DNA of 5,558 bases from Spirochaetaceae bacterium (GCA_031280705.1 JAITGJ010000219.1:1-5558), one strand, 5' to 3'. Positions 1 to 5,558 are shown, counted from the first letter of the stretch. The notes: a model not told the origin generated them from the letters alone. Program-made: numbers and translations.

Positions 1-650
1 AACGCCCAGCCAAGATCGTACTCGTAATAACCGGTACGGAATACGCCGGTAACGGTAAAAACCGCCTCGGCGTCTTCAGTTCCGCCGCCCGCGCCGCCGT
101 CATCCGCGGCAATGGCGGCGAGGCGATCCAGAAGACCCGCGCCGTTTATCGAAACGAGACTGATTGTATCGCCGCTTCGCACGCCAAGGCGGAGGGCAAG
201 TTCCGCGCCCAAAATGATGGCGGAGGGGGCGTCAATGTCGAAACCGCCCTGCGTAAACGAAAGTTGTCCCGCCATGCCGCCGTCTTCAAGAAGCGCGTCT
301 TGAGGGAGCCCCCGGACCACGGCGATATGCGGCTCTTCGCGCCGTCCCCGGGCCAGCGCCTGTAGTTCCCGGAAGGGCACCGCCGTGCGAACCTGCGGGA
401 GGGCGCGCGCGCGGGCGGCAAGCGCGGAAGCGGCGCCGCTTTCCATATCTTCTATCCTGATATGGTAAGACGATACTTCCACAATACTTTCGATAAAGCC
501 AAGCTGAAAACCGTTCATGACGGCGATAATCACGATAAGCGCGAGCACGCCGGTAAGAATGCCCAGCACCGAAAGGACACGCGCGGGGGAGCTTCCCTCC
601 CGGCCCCTAATGTACCGGGACGCGATAAAAAATATCCACGATGTCTTCAC
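1..650 (-). CDS. LolC/LolE-family lipoprotein-releasing ABC transporter permease (3' end outside window)
   Basis: The first 216 codons of an inner-membrane permease are visible; the family is usually about 400-430 residues, so about half is missing off the left edge. Family knowledge: LolC/LolE with the LolD ATPase extract lipoproteins from the inner membrane and pass them to LolA. Seen: a cytoplasmic N-terminus (FFIASRYIRGREGSS), one long transmembrane helix at about residues 25-45 (VLSVLGILTGVLALIVIIAV) followed at once by MNGF, the hallmark after TM1 of LolC/E, then a periplasmic MacB-like domain ending in FRTGYYEYD, close to the G-x-YEYD motif of the family. A Gly/Asp-rich insert lies at about residues 182-195. 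The start is GTG at 650, overlapping the upstream stop as GTGA (4 nt), with a GGGGGG Shine-Dalgarno-like run at 658-663. LolC and LolE cannot be told apart here; a generic FtsX/MacB permease is less likely. Confidence 0.88.
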   Translation of the reverse strand, partial: MKTSWIFFIASRYIRGREGSSPARVLSVLGILTGVLALIVIIAVMNGFQLGFIESIVEVSSYHIRIEDMESGAASALAARARALPQVRTAVPFRELQALARGRREEPHIAVVRGLPQDALLEDGGMAGQLSFTQGGFDIDAPSAIILGAELALRLGVRSGDTISLVSINGAGLLDRLAAIAADDGGAGGGTEDAEAVFTVTGVFRTGYYEYDLGWA

Positions 651-1909
651 CGGTTTTCCCCCCGTATCCGTTCCTCGGAAATTTTAAGCCCGTCTTCCCA
701 CACCGCGCGCAGTATTACGCGGTTTTCCCGGTACAGTTCCTCAATGTCCCGGTCCCCCTCGCGGCGCACGAGCCGTTCCAGTTCGCCATTGCGGAAATTC
801 CGCTCGATGATCCGGTCTCCCGCGCCATTGTACTCGTATTCGGTGCGCCGGACATCCTCTCCGGCAATCCACTCCATCGAGTCCAGGCGGTTCGCGGACC
901 AGTTATTGCGCAGTTCCCCGGTAACCTCGCCCGCCTCGTTCCGGCGGGTTTCCGAAAGGACGCGGCCCTGGCGGTCCGTAGTGTACAGAACCGTGGAAAG
1001 GGGCGTTACGGCGGACAGGTCTTCCAGATAGCCAGAACTGACGGGCGCGCGGGGATTTTTGAACTCGATGGCGGTGGCGGCCTGATCGAGACGGTGGGGA
1101 AAATGGAGCCGCTGGGGTTCCATCACCGCGGCGCTGTGGTAGATCCGTTCCACGGCCCGGAGCGAAAACGCGCGGGTATAGTAATAGTGATCCGTGGCGT
1201 ACGGTTCCGCCGCGCCCGTCCCGCCATCCACTCCGTCCACGCGCCGGAGCTGGGTATCGGCGCGGATCAGAATATTCGCCGTATAGACAAACCGGGTTAT
1301 CCGCTCGGTACGGTCCGGATCAAAACGGTGCTCCGCGGCGATAAAGCCGGTATCGTTATAAACTTCGATATAGCCGCCGTAATTGGTATCGTCCGCCTCG
1401 TCTTCCGTTTGGGGAGACGGCTCTGTAGCGGAACCCCGCGGCGCGCCGCCGTCCGTTTCCCCGCCTTCGCCGCCTTCGCCGTTACCGGCGTCGCCGTTAC
1501 CGGCGTTGCCGTTACTACCGGTAACGGGAGGGGCAGCGCGGGGAGCGGGCCAGGTAAAGGGATTGGTGTTGAAGGCGGCGCTGACACGGGTCAGCCCCGC
1601 CCCATCCCGGAACACCCAAAGCCGCCGGAGTTCCTCCCCGTCCCGCCAGAGCACGCGGAGTTCCATGGAAAAACCGGTTTCCAGAAACGCCTGGAGCACG
1701 GGAGGAACGCCGCTTTGGACGATACGTTCCACGGAAAGGGCGTAGGTTTCCCGCAGGGCAAGGGAGCGCGAAAGGGATTCAAGCGCCATGCCGGACGCGT
1801 TGGAGCGGTACCACTGGGTCCCTGGCGTCTCTGCGCAAAGGGGAACAGCGGCGCCGATAACGGCGAGCACAAAAAAAACGGCGCACAAAAAGCGGCGGAA
1901 CTTACACAA
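647..1909 (-). CDS. Secreted hypothetical protein with YD/MORN-like repetitive C-terminal region
   Basis: I do not recognise a named family. The 420-residue product starts with a clear signal peptide (basic CKFRR, hydrophobic core about residues 7-24, likely cleavage after LCA at about 26), so it should be periplasmic or exposed. Residue 25 is Cys, but the preceding VPL is a poor lipobox. Residues 30-120 look globular. About 121-176 form a low-complexity linker rich in Gly, Asn, Glu and Pro. From about 306 to 416 there are short beta-hairpin-like units (LYTTDRQGRVLSETR, TEYEYNGAGDRIIER, NGELERLVRREGDRDIEE) resembling YD/RHS or MORN/YwqK-type repeats. The start is a TTG at 1909 overlapping the ftsY end by 8 nt; it is chosen because no ATG or GTG precedes the signal peptide and its Shine-Dalgarno is weak, which suggests translational coupling. 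It ends in a 4-nt overlap with the Lol-type permease, so a role in envelope or lipoprotein biology is plausible but unproven. Confidence 0.75.
   Translation of the reverse strand: MCKFRRFLCAVFFVLAVIGAAVPLCAETPGTQWYRSNASGMALESLSRSLALRETYALSVERIVQSGVPPVLQAFLETGFSMELRVLWRDGEELRRLWVFRDGAGLTRVSAAFNTNPFTWPAPRAAPPVTGSNGNAGNGDAGNGEGGEGGETDGGAPRGSATEPSPQTEDEADDTNYGGYIEVYNDTGFIAAEHRFDPDRTERITRFVYTANILIRADTQLRRVDGVDGGTGAAEPYATDHYYYTRAFSLRAVERIYHSAAVMEPQRLHFPHRLDQAATAIEFKNPRAPVSSGYLEDLSAVTPLSTVLYTTDRQGRVLSETRRNEAGEVTGELRNNWSANRLDSMEWIAGEDVRRTEYEYNGAGDRIIERNFRNGELERLVRREGDRDIEELYRENRVILRAVWEDGLKISEERIRGENR
1447..1530 (-). repeat. Low-complexity tract with two 15-bp tandem units coding a Gly/Asn-rich linker
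   Basis: On the minus strand, GGC-RAC-GCC-GGT-AAC occurs twice in tandem, encoding GNAGN and GDAGN. It is followed by GGCGAAGGCGGCGAAGGC, encoding GEGGEG. Just upstream, at 1509-1527, a 7-bp inverted repeat (CCGTTAC and GTAACGG, 5-nt loop) lies inside the reading frame. The tract forms a flexible linker between the N-terminal region and the repetitive C-terminus of the secreted protein. Unit number may vary between strains. Confidence 0.7.
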
Positions 1910-2807
1910 GGCCGGTAAATCCCCGGACCCAGGACGCGGCGTCAAATGGATGTATGTCCCCGTATTTTTCGCCGTTGGCGGTAAACACCACGGCAAGTCC
2001 GAGGCTTTTCGCCAGGGAAAACACCACGCCGCCTTTTGCGGTGGAATCGGTCTTGGTGAGGATAACCCCATCGAGACGCACCGCAGCGTGGAACGTTTCC
2101 GCCTGAACCAGGGCGTTTCTTCCCGTGGTGGCGTCAAGCACCAGCCATTTAAGGCAGCGTTCCGCGGACTTCGACTCGATAACCCGGTCGATCTTTTTAA
2201 GTTCCTCCACCAGCGCGGCTTTGGTGTGCATGCGCCCGGCCGTATCCGCCACGACAAGATCGCCCGCGCCCGCGCGGGCCGCCTCCAGCGCGTCATAAAT
2301 TACCGCGGCGCTGTCCCCGCCCTGGCGGTGCGCCACTACCCGTATGCCGGTCCGTTCCCCGTGGAGCTTGAGCTGATCCACCGCCGCCGCGCGAAAGGTA
2401 TCCGCCGCGGCCAAAATGGGCCTGCTCCCCGCGTCCCGGTAACGGACGGCCAGCTTTGCGGCGGTGGTGGTCTTTCCCACGCCGTTGACGCCGAGCAGCA
2501 AAATCGCCGTCAACTTTCCCGGCTCAACGCGCACCCCTTCCGGAGCGTTACCGGCGCTATTGCCGCCGGAAGGCGCGGGGAAACAGAGGTCCCCGGTAAG
2601 TATTTCCACCAGAACGTCCCGCGCCGCTTCCGCCGTATCGATCTTTCGCTTTTTACAGAGGGCGCGGAGCGTCTCCACCGTACCGAACGCTTCCGCCGCG
2701 CCAAAATCGCCTTCCACCAGCAGATCGGTAAGATCGTCAAAAAGGCCGCCGTCAAGCGGGGTTTGCATGCCGAAAAAGCGCTTTATTTTGTCCGTGAATC
2801 CCGCCAT
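1902..2807 (-). CDS. ftsY: FtsY, signal recognition particle receptor GTPase
   Basis: FtsY docks SRP-bound ribosomes at the inner membrane through a GTP-dependent complex with Ffh. The protein is 301 residues. It has a short N domain (about 1-95) whose first residues (FTDKIKRFFG) look like an amphipathic membrane-binding helix. The long acidic A domain of E. coli FtsY is absent. G-domain motifs: P-loop GVNGVGKT at 106-113, the insertion-box-side motif DTFRAAA at 136-142, GGDSAAV at 163-169 (usually GADPAAV), G3 DTAGR at 188-192, FtsY-type LDATTGRNA at 224-232, and G4 TKTD at 251-254. The closing-loop motif reads TANGEKYGDIHPF (276-288) where the family normally has a Gly two residues before GE; Ala is there instead. 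Ffh is excluded because there is no Met-rich M domain. The ATG at 2807 has a strong AGGAGG ribosome-binding site. Confidence 0.97.
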   Translation of the reverse strand: MAGFTDKIKRFFGMQTPLDGGLFDDLTDLLVEGDFGAAEAFGTVETLRALCKKRKIDTAEAARDVLVEILTGDLCFPAPSGGNSAGNAPEGVRVEPGKLTAILLLGVNGVGKTTTAAKLAVRYRDAGSRPILAAADTFRAAAVDQLKLHGERTGIRVVAHRQGGDSAAVIYDALEAARAGAGDLVVADTAGRMHTKAALVEELKKIDRVIESKSAERCLKWLVLDATTGRNALVQAETFHAAVRLDGVILTKTDSTAKGGVVFSLAKSLGLAVVFTANGEKYGDIHPFDAASWVRGFTGLV

Positions 2808-2811
2808 ATCC

Positions 2812-2817
2812 CCTCCT
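2812..2817 (-). promoter_or_regulatory. ftsY ribosome-binding site overlapping the preceding stop codon
   Basis: AGGAGG lies 4 nt before the ftsY ATG, extended on its 3' side to AGGAGGGG. Its first two bases are the end of the TAG stop of the PEGA-domain gene, so termination and ftsY initiation are physically coupled. It fixes the ATG at 2807 as the start. Confidence 0.85.
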
Positions 2818-4333
2818 AAAAATCCCGCTCCAGCGCGGGCACAAGCCGGGAAGAAACCCGCGCATAATACACCGCCCGGCCGATTGATTCGCCCAAAAAC
2901 AGCAGCACGAGGACATCCGACGCGACGGTTGCCCAGTACCAGCGCTGGGCCTCGTTAAGCTGTTCTTCGGTCCCCGCCGGATTGGCGTTGTATGCGTCAA
3001 TCAGAGAAATGGCGAACCCGTTTATCAGAACGGAAAGGGGCATGGCTATCCAGAAACGGGCCCAGGCGCCGTAAAACTGCCGCCGGGCGCGTTCCGTCCG
3101 GCCCTCCGGGAGGGGCGGCCTCAGGCGGAGGCTTATGCCGTAATTCCCCTCGCCCAGATTCGCCGGGATGATCGTAGCCGCGGACGCCCCGTCCGGCCCC
3201 GCCAGATGGATATACGCGGCGCTCCCCGAGGGGATTTCGGTCAACAGGGGCGTCCGTCCAAGATACAGCGCCCCCCGGTACACCGACGCCGGTTCTCCCA
3301 CATCACGCACCATGAGCAGGGTGCGGCCCAGCGGGGTAAGGGTAACGGTAATATCCGAAAGAACGCCGCTCTCAAGGTCGACGGAAAAGGTGCGGGTATA
3401 GTGATCATCGGCCCGCACGGAAATCTCCGCCCGGCCCGGCGCGGCTTCGATAATCCCGGCGCGGTTCTCCGCGCGAGCGGACGCGCCCAAACTCCGCCCG
3501 GCATAGCGGCCCTTGAGCAGGAGCATCGCGCCTTCGGGCTCCGTTACCACCCGTACCGCCGCGGGCGGCGCCCCCTGAATTGCCCCGGCAAGCCGCGACA
3601 CAAGTTCTTCCATGGCGGGAACCAGATCCTCCGGCGAAAAAATGGTCGTATCTTCATAAATCCACGCGCGCGCGTACCGGGCGTACACGCGGACCGTTAC
3701 CAGAACGCGCCCATAGTATTCGCTTACCGCGCCGGTCATAAACGCATCGGCGTTCCGGCCCACGCAGAATTCCGTTTCCCGCCCGTCTCCAGGCGGCACG
3801 GGAAAGACGCCCTGGGCATCGGCCCCCTCGATCCGCAAAACCGGCGCGTTTTCCACAACAGGGCGCGCCTCCACAGCGGCGTGATAGGCCGCCTCCAGCG
3901 CGGCAATATCCCGGTCCATAACGCGCAGGTCCCGCGTGTACCGCCATTCACCGTGGCCCTGAAACAAAAGCCGGGAACGCTCCTCGTGCCGGACGGCAAG
4001 TTTTTTCGCCGCTTCGGAACGGTCCGTCTCCCGCACGGCGTTTTCGTACCAGGTGTACTCCGGCGCGGGGCGGATATGCCGCTCAACCCGCGTAAGCGCG
4101 TGAACAAGGCTGTTCATGAGCCGGTCGCCCGTAACCCGCCGGGAAGGGGGCAGCGCCGCCGTATCAAAGGCGGTAACGGCGAACCGCCACTCACCGTTCC
4201 GGATTTCTCCGGCGGCAGGCTCCTCCACGCGGCCCCGGGCGGCAAGCGGCGCGGCAAGGGCAAAGCAGAGCGCGGCTCCGGCGGTAAACCGCCCGGCGGC
4301 GCGCAAGGCGGGACGCCGTTCACGCACGGGCAT
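2816..4333 (-). CDS. PEGA-domain envelope protein with two C-terminal transmembrane helices
   Basis: This is a 505-residue protein of unknown function. It has an N-terminal signal sequence (basic to residue 15, hydrophobic about 17-31, possible cleavage after APLA or LAA). A family-less region follows at about 46-250 (EWRFAVTAFDTAALPPSRRV; predicted mixed alpha/beta, with a helical stretch around 105-157). A PEGA-like domain covers about 258-335, with VTEPEGAMLLLKGRYAGRS and a closing LSDITVTLTPLG. A degenerate second copy may cover 336-403 (YRGALYLGRTPLLTEIPSG). Two hydrophobic helices end the protein (about 426-447 and 466-489), leaving a short basic tail. PEGA domains are small beta-sandwiches common in extracytoplasmic proteins. 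The start is ATG at 4333, overlapping prfB by 14 nt. A GTG two codons later (4327) sits at a better distance from GGGAAGG and is an alternative. The longer open frame upstream is the prfB shadow. Confidence 0.82.
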   Translation of the reverse strand: MPVRERRPALRAAGRFTAGAALCFALAAPLAARGRVEEPAAGEIRNGEWRFAVTAFDTAALPPSRRVTGDRLMNSLVHALTRVERHIRPAPEYTWYENAVRETDRSEAAKKLAVRHEERSRLLFQGHGEWRYTRDLRVMDRDIAALEAAYHAAVEARPVVENAPVLRIEGADAQGVFPVPPGDGRETEFCVGRNADAFMTGAVSEYYGRVLVTVRVYARYARAWIYEDTTIFSPEDLVPAMEELVSRLAGAIQGAPPAAVRVVTEPEGAMLLLKGRYAGRSLGASARAENRAGIIEAAPGRAEISVRADDHYTRTFSVDLESGVLSDITVTLTPLGRTLLMVRDVGEPASVYRGALYLGRTPLLTEIPSGSAAYIHLAGPDGASAATIIPANLGEGNYGISLRLRPPLPEGRTERARRQFYGAWARFWIAMPLSVLINGFAISLIDAYNANPAGTEEQLNEAQRWYWATVASDVLVLLFLGESIGRAVYYARVSSRLVPALERDF

Positions 4334-5463
4334 CCTTCCCTGTCCGCCGTTCCTGCTGCCCCTGATTCTTCCACACAAAGCGAAGGTACTCCTCAATAAA
4401 AGGATCGATATCTCCGTCCATGACCGCCTGTATATTTCCCATTTCGGTTTTTGTGCGGGAATCCTTGACCAGGGTATAGGGCTGAAACACATAGGACCGT
4501 ATCTGGTTACCCCACGAAATATCCTTCTTTTCCTGGGCGAACCGTTCGTTCTCTTTTTCCTTTTCCTGCCGGTAAAACTCGTACAGCCGCGCCTTGAGCA
4601 TGGCCATGGCGATGGAGCGGTTCTTGATTTGGCTCCGCTCATTCTGGCAGGCGACAACAATTCCCGTGGGGAGATGCGTAAAACGCACGGCGCTGTCGGT
4701 TTTGTTGACATGCTGGCCGCCCGCGCCGCCTGAACGGTAGGTATCCACCCGGAGGTCTTCGGGCTTGATTTCCACCTCGATGGAATCGTCCACCACCGGG
4801 AACACATAGACCGACGCGAATGACGTGTGCCGCCGCGCGTTGGCGTCAAAGGGGCTTATCCGCACCAGGCGGTGCACACCGCTTTCCCCCTTAAGCCAGC
4901 CGTAGGCATAGCCGCCGTCTATTTTTACCGTGGCCGACTTGATCCCCCCCTCGGCATCCAGGCGGTCTTCCTCTTCAAGCGCGAAGCCCTTCCGCTCGGC
5001 CCAGCGGAGATACATACGGTAGAGCATCTGCGCACAGTCGCAGGCTTCCGTGCCGCCCGCGCCGGAATGTACCGTAAGAAAACAGCCGTTCTTGTCTACC
5101 TCGCCGGGCATCATTTCCAGAAGGTTCTGCTTTTCAAAACGCGCGGCAAGTTCCACAAGGGACGCCTCGATTGCCGGGGTCTCCGTCTCGTCATGTGCCT
5201 CTCCGGCCAGTTCCAGAAGCACCGCGAGGTCTTCCGAGGCGGCGCGGAGGCTTTTCCAGGGTTCGTAGCGGTTTTTAAGGGCCTTAAGCTCGGCCATTAC
5301 CTTTTCCGCCGCGCCGGAATCATCCCAAAAATGTTCCCCGGCGGTTTTTGACTCAAGGGCCGCTATTTTTTCGCCAAAAGAAGCGTCTTCAAAGACGCCT
5401 CCAGGTTTCGTCGATTTTGTCCCGCAGTTCGGCGACGGGAGCGCCCAGTTCGGTTAACAGCAT
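4320..5463 (-). CDS. prfB: Peptide chain release factor 2, expressed by programmed +1 frameshift
   Basis: RF2 reads UAA and UGA in the ribosomal A site and triggers peptide release. It is encoded in two frames. Codons 1-24 run from ATG 5463 to CTT 5392-5394, then TGA at 5389-5391. Skipping the T at 5391 joins this to a frame running to the TGA at 4320-4322, giving 380 residues (family about 365). After the shift the protein continues LEDASFGEKIAALESK and GEHFWDD, as expected of RF2 domain 1. SPF at about 203-205 is the UGA/UAA-specific tripeptide that separates RF2 from RF1 (PxT). GGQ at about 248-250, in RSGGAGGQHVNKTDSAVR, is the catalytic loop. HSGAGGTEA (about 132-140) is also conserved. 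The C-terminal tail GQQERRTGKDARA overlaps the next gene. A run of seven G (4944-4950) lies in the GGIKSATVK region. Confidence 0.96.
5381..5402 (-). promoter_or_regulatory. RF2 programmed +1 frameshift site inside a palindrome
   Basis: On the minus strand, GGAGG (5398-5402) is an internal Shine-Dalgarno-like stimulator. It is followed by CGT (5395-5397), the slippery CTT (5392-5394) and TGA (5389-5391). The spacing equals that of the well-known E. coli site (AGGGGG-TAT-CTT-TGA). When RF2 is scarce, the ribosome slips from CUU to UUU and continues; when it is plentiful, translation stops after 24 codons. The base after UGA is A, not the C of E. coli. An 8-bp inverted repeat (AGGCGTCT and AGACGCTT, one G-U pair in RNA) spans the site with loop TTGA. 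Confidence 0.94.
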
Positions 5464-5469
5464 ACAAGG

Positions 5470-5475
5470 CTCCTT
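5470..5475 (-). promoter_or_regulatory. prfB ribosome-binding site
   Basis: AAGGAG lies 6 nt before the ATG at 5463, an optimal spacing. It establishes this ATG, and thus the short first frame that ends at the frameshift TGA, as the true prfB start. It lies at or next to the predicted transcription start. Confidence 0.85.
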
Positions 5476-5481
5476 GGGTTG

Positions 5482-5510
5482 ATAATGCCATAAAAACGAA
5501 GCGCGGTCAA
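5482..5510 (-). promoter_or_regulatory. Sigma-70-type promoter for the prfB operon
   Basis: The -35 box is TTGACC (5505-5510, 5 of 6 to consensus). The spacer is exactly 17 bp, and the -10 box is CATTAT (5482-5487, 4 of 6 to TATAAT). TGG immediately precedes the -10 box and fits an extended -10 (TGn). Transcription should begin near 5474-5476, giving a leader of about 12 nt. No other comparably good promoter was seen in the window, and the packed genes suggest this one serves all five. Confidence 0.75.
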
Positions 5511-5546
5511 ATGCTCAAAAGCGGCATCCATGCCGCTTTTGAGCAT
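5511..5546. terminator. Perfect 17-bp inverted repeat, probable bidirectional intrinsic terminator
   Basis: Arms ATGCTCAAAAGCGGCAT (5511-5527) and its exact complement (5530-5546) are separated by only 2 bp. The RNA would form a hairpin of 15-16 bp with a loop of 4-6 nt. The GC-rich core (GCGGC and GCCGC) is flanked by A4 and T4, the arrangement of a bidirectional intrinsic terminator, although the T tract pairs within the stem and no longer U run follows. On the minus strand it would end an upstream gene beyond the right edge. It touches the -35 box at 5510, so an operator or protein-binding palindrome is the main alternative. Confidence 0.6.
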
Positions 5547-5558
5547 GGGTTTTGCGGC

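Noticed and set aside
641..1918. Plus-strand open frame of 425 codons
   Set aside because: It lies antisense to the secreted protein, whose minus-strand frame has a signal peptide and coherent composition and fits the operon. The plus frame has no recognisable motif and skewed, Arg/Gly/Pro-rich composition typical of a GC-rich shadow.
1910..2296. The upstream extension of the secreted-protein frame inside ftsY
   Set aside because: It overlaps the conserved FtsY G domain out of frame, and the signal peptide begins at the TTG at 1909.
3206..4399. Plus-strand open frame of 397 codons, and a similar one at 1788-2819
   Set aside because: They mirror the PEGA gene and ftsY, respectively. Both of those have recognisable domains on the minus strand, so these are antisense artefacts of high GC.
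4334..4849. The N-terminal extension of the PEGA open frame beyond 4333
   Set aside because: It is an out-of-frame reading of conserved prfB sequence, including the GGQ region. The signal peptide starts at the ATG at 4333.
4944..4950. Run of seven G in prfB as a phase-variable tract
   Set aside because: It encodes the conserved E-G-G-I-K segment of an essential gene and is short. Codon use explains it.
5389..5391. prfB as a pseudogene broken by a stop or frameshift
   Set aside because: The TGA comes with GGAGG, CTT and exact spacing of the known RF2 recoding site, so it is programmed and not decay.
5547..5558. Second pairing between GCCGC at the right edge and GCGGC of the palindrome, as an attenuator-like switch
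   Set aside because: Only five to nine bases could pair, the window ends there, and the perfect 17-bp hairpin would outcompete it.

Overview
This GC-rich window (roughly 60 % G+C by eye) is almost entirely coding and is read from the minus strand. The order in the direction of transcription is: prfB (release factor 2, made through a programmed +1 frameshift), a secreted or membrane PEGA-domain protein, ftsY (signal recognition particle receptor), a secreted protein with a YD/MORN-like repetitive C-terminus, and the start of a LolC/LolE-family ABC permease that runs off the left edge. The organism is a Gram-negative-type (diderm) bacterium. A spirochaete of the Treponema group is my best guess, from the FtsY without an acidic A domain, the PEGA protein and the style of the secreted proteins. 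That assignment is inference, not a database result.

Right end (5464-5558): a near-consensus sigma-70 promoter (TTGACC, 17 bp, CATTAT, with an extended -10 TGG) precedes prfB. A perfect 17-bp inverted repeat, probably a bidirectional intrinsic terminator, directly abuts the -35 box. Nothing else is visible there. The predicted transcript start lies almost on the Shine-Dalgarno sequence, so the leader is only about 12 nt long.

Operon body (1-5463): neighbouring genes overlap by 14, 8 and 4 nt, and the remaining junction is 8 nt. I see no internal terminator or promoter, so this looks like one polycistronic unit. The products cover translation termination (RF2), co-translational membrane targeting (FtsY) and outer-membrane lipoprotein release (LolC/E-like). 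Two uncharacterised envelope proteins are interleaved with them.

Frameshift: prfB codon 25 is an in-frame TGA, preceded by GGAGG-CGT-CTT with the spacing of the classical RF2 autoregulatory site. Unusually, the site lies in a near-perfect palindrome that would put the UGA in a hairpin loop. Because all downstream genes appear to depend on the same transcript, RF2 autoregulation could also affect expression of ftsY and the Lol-like permease.

I found no tRNA, rRNA, CRISPR array, insertion sequence or convincing plus-strand gene. The long plus-strand open frames are antisense shadows caused by the high GC content.
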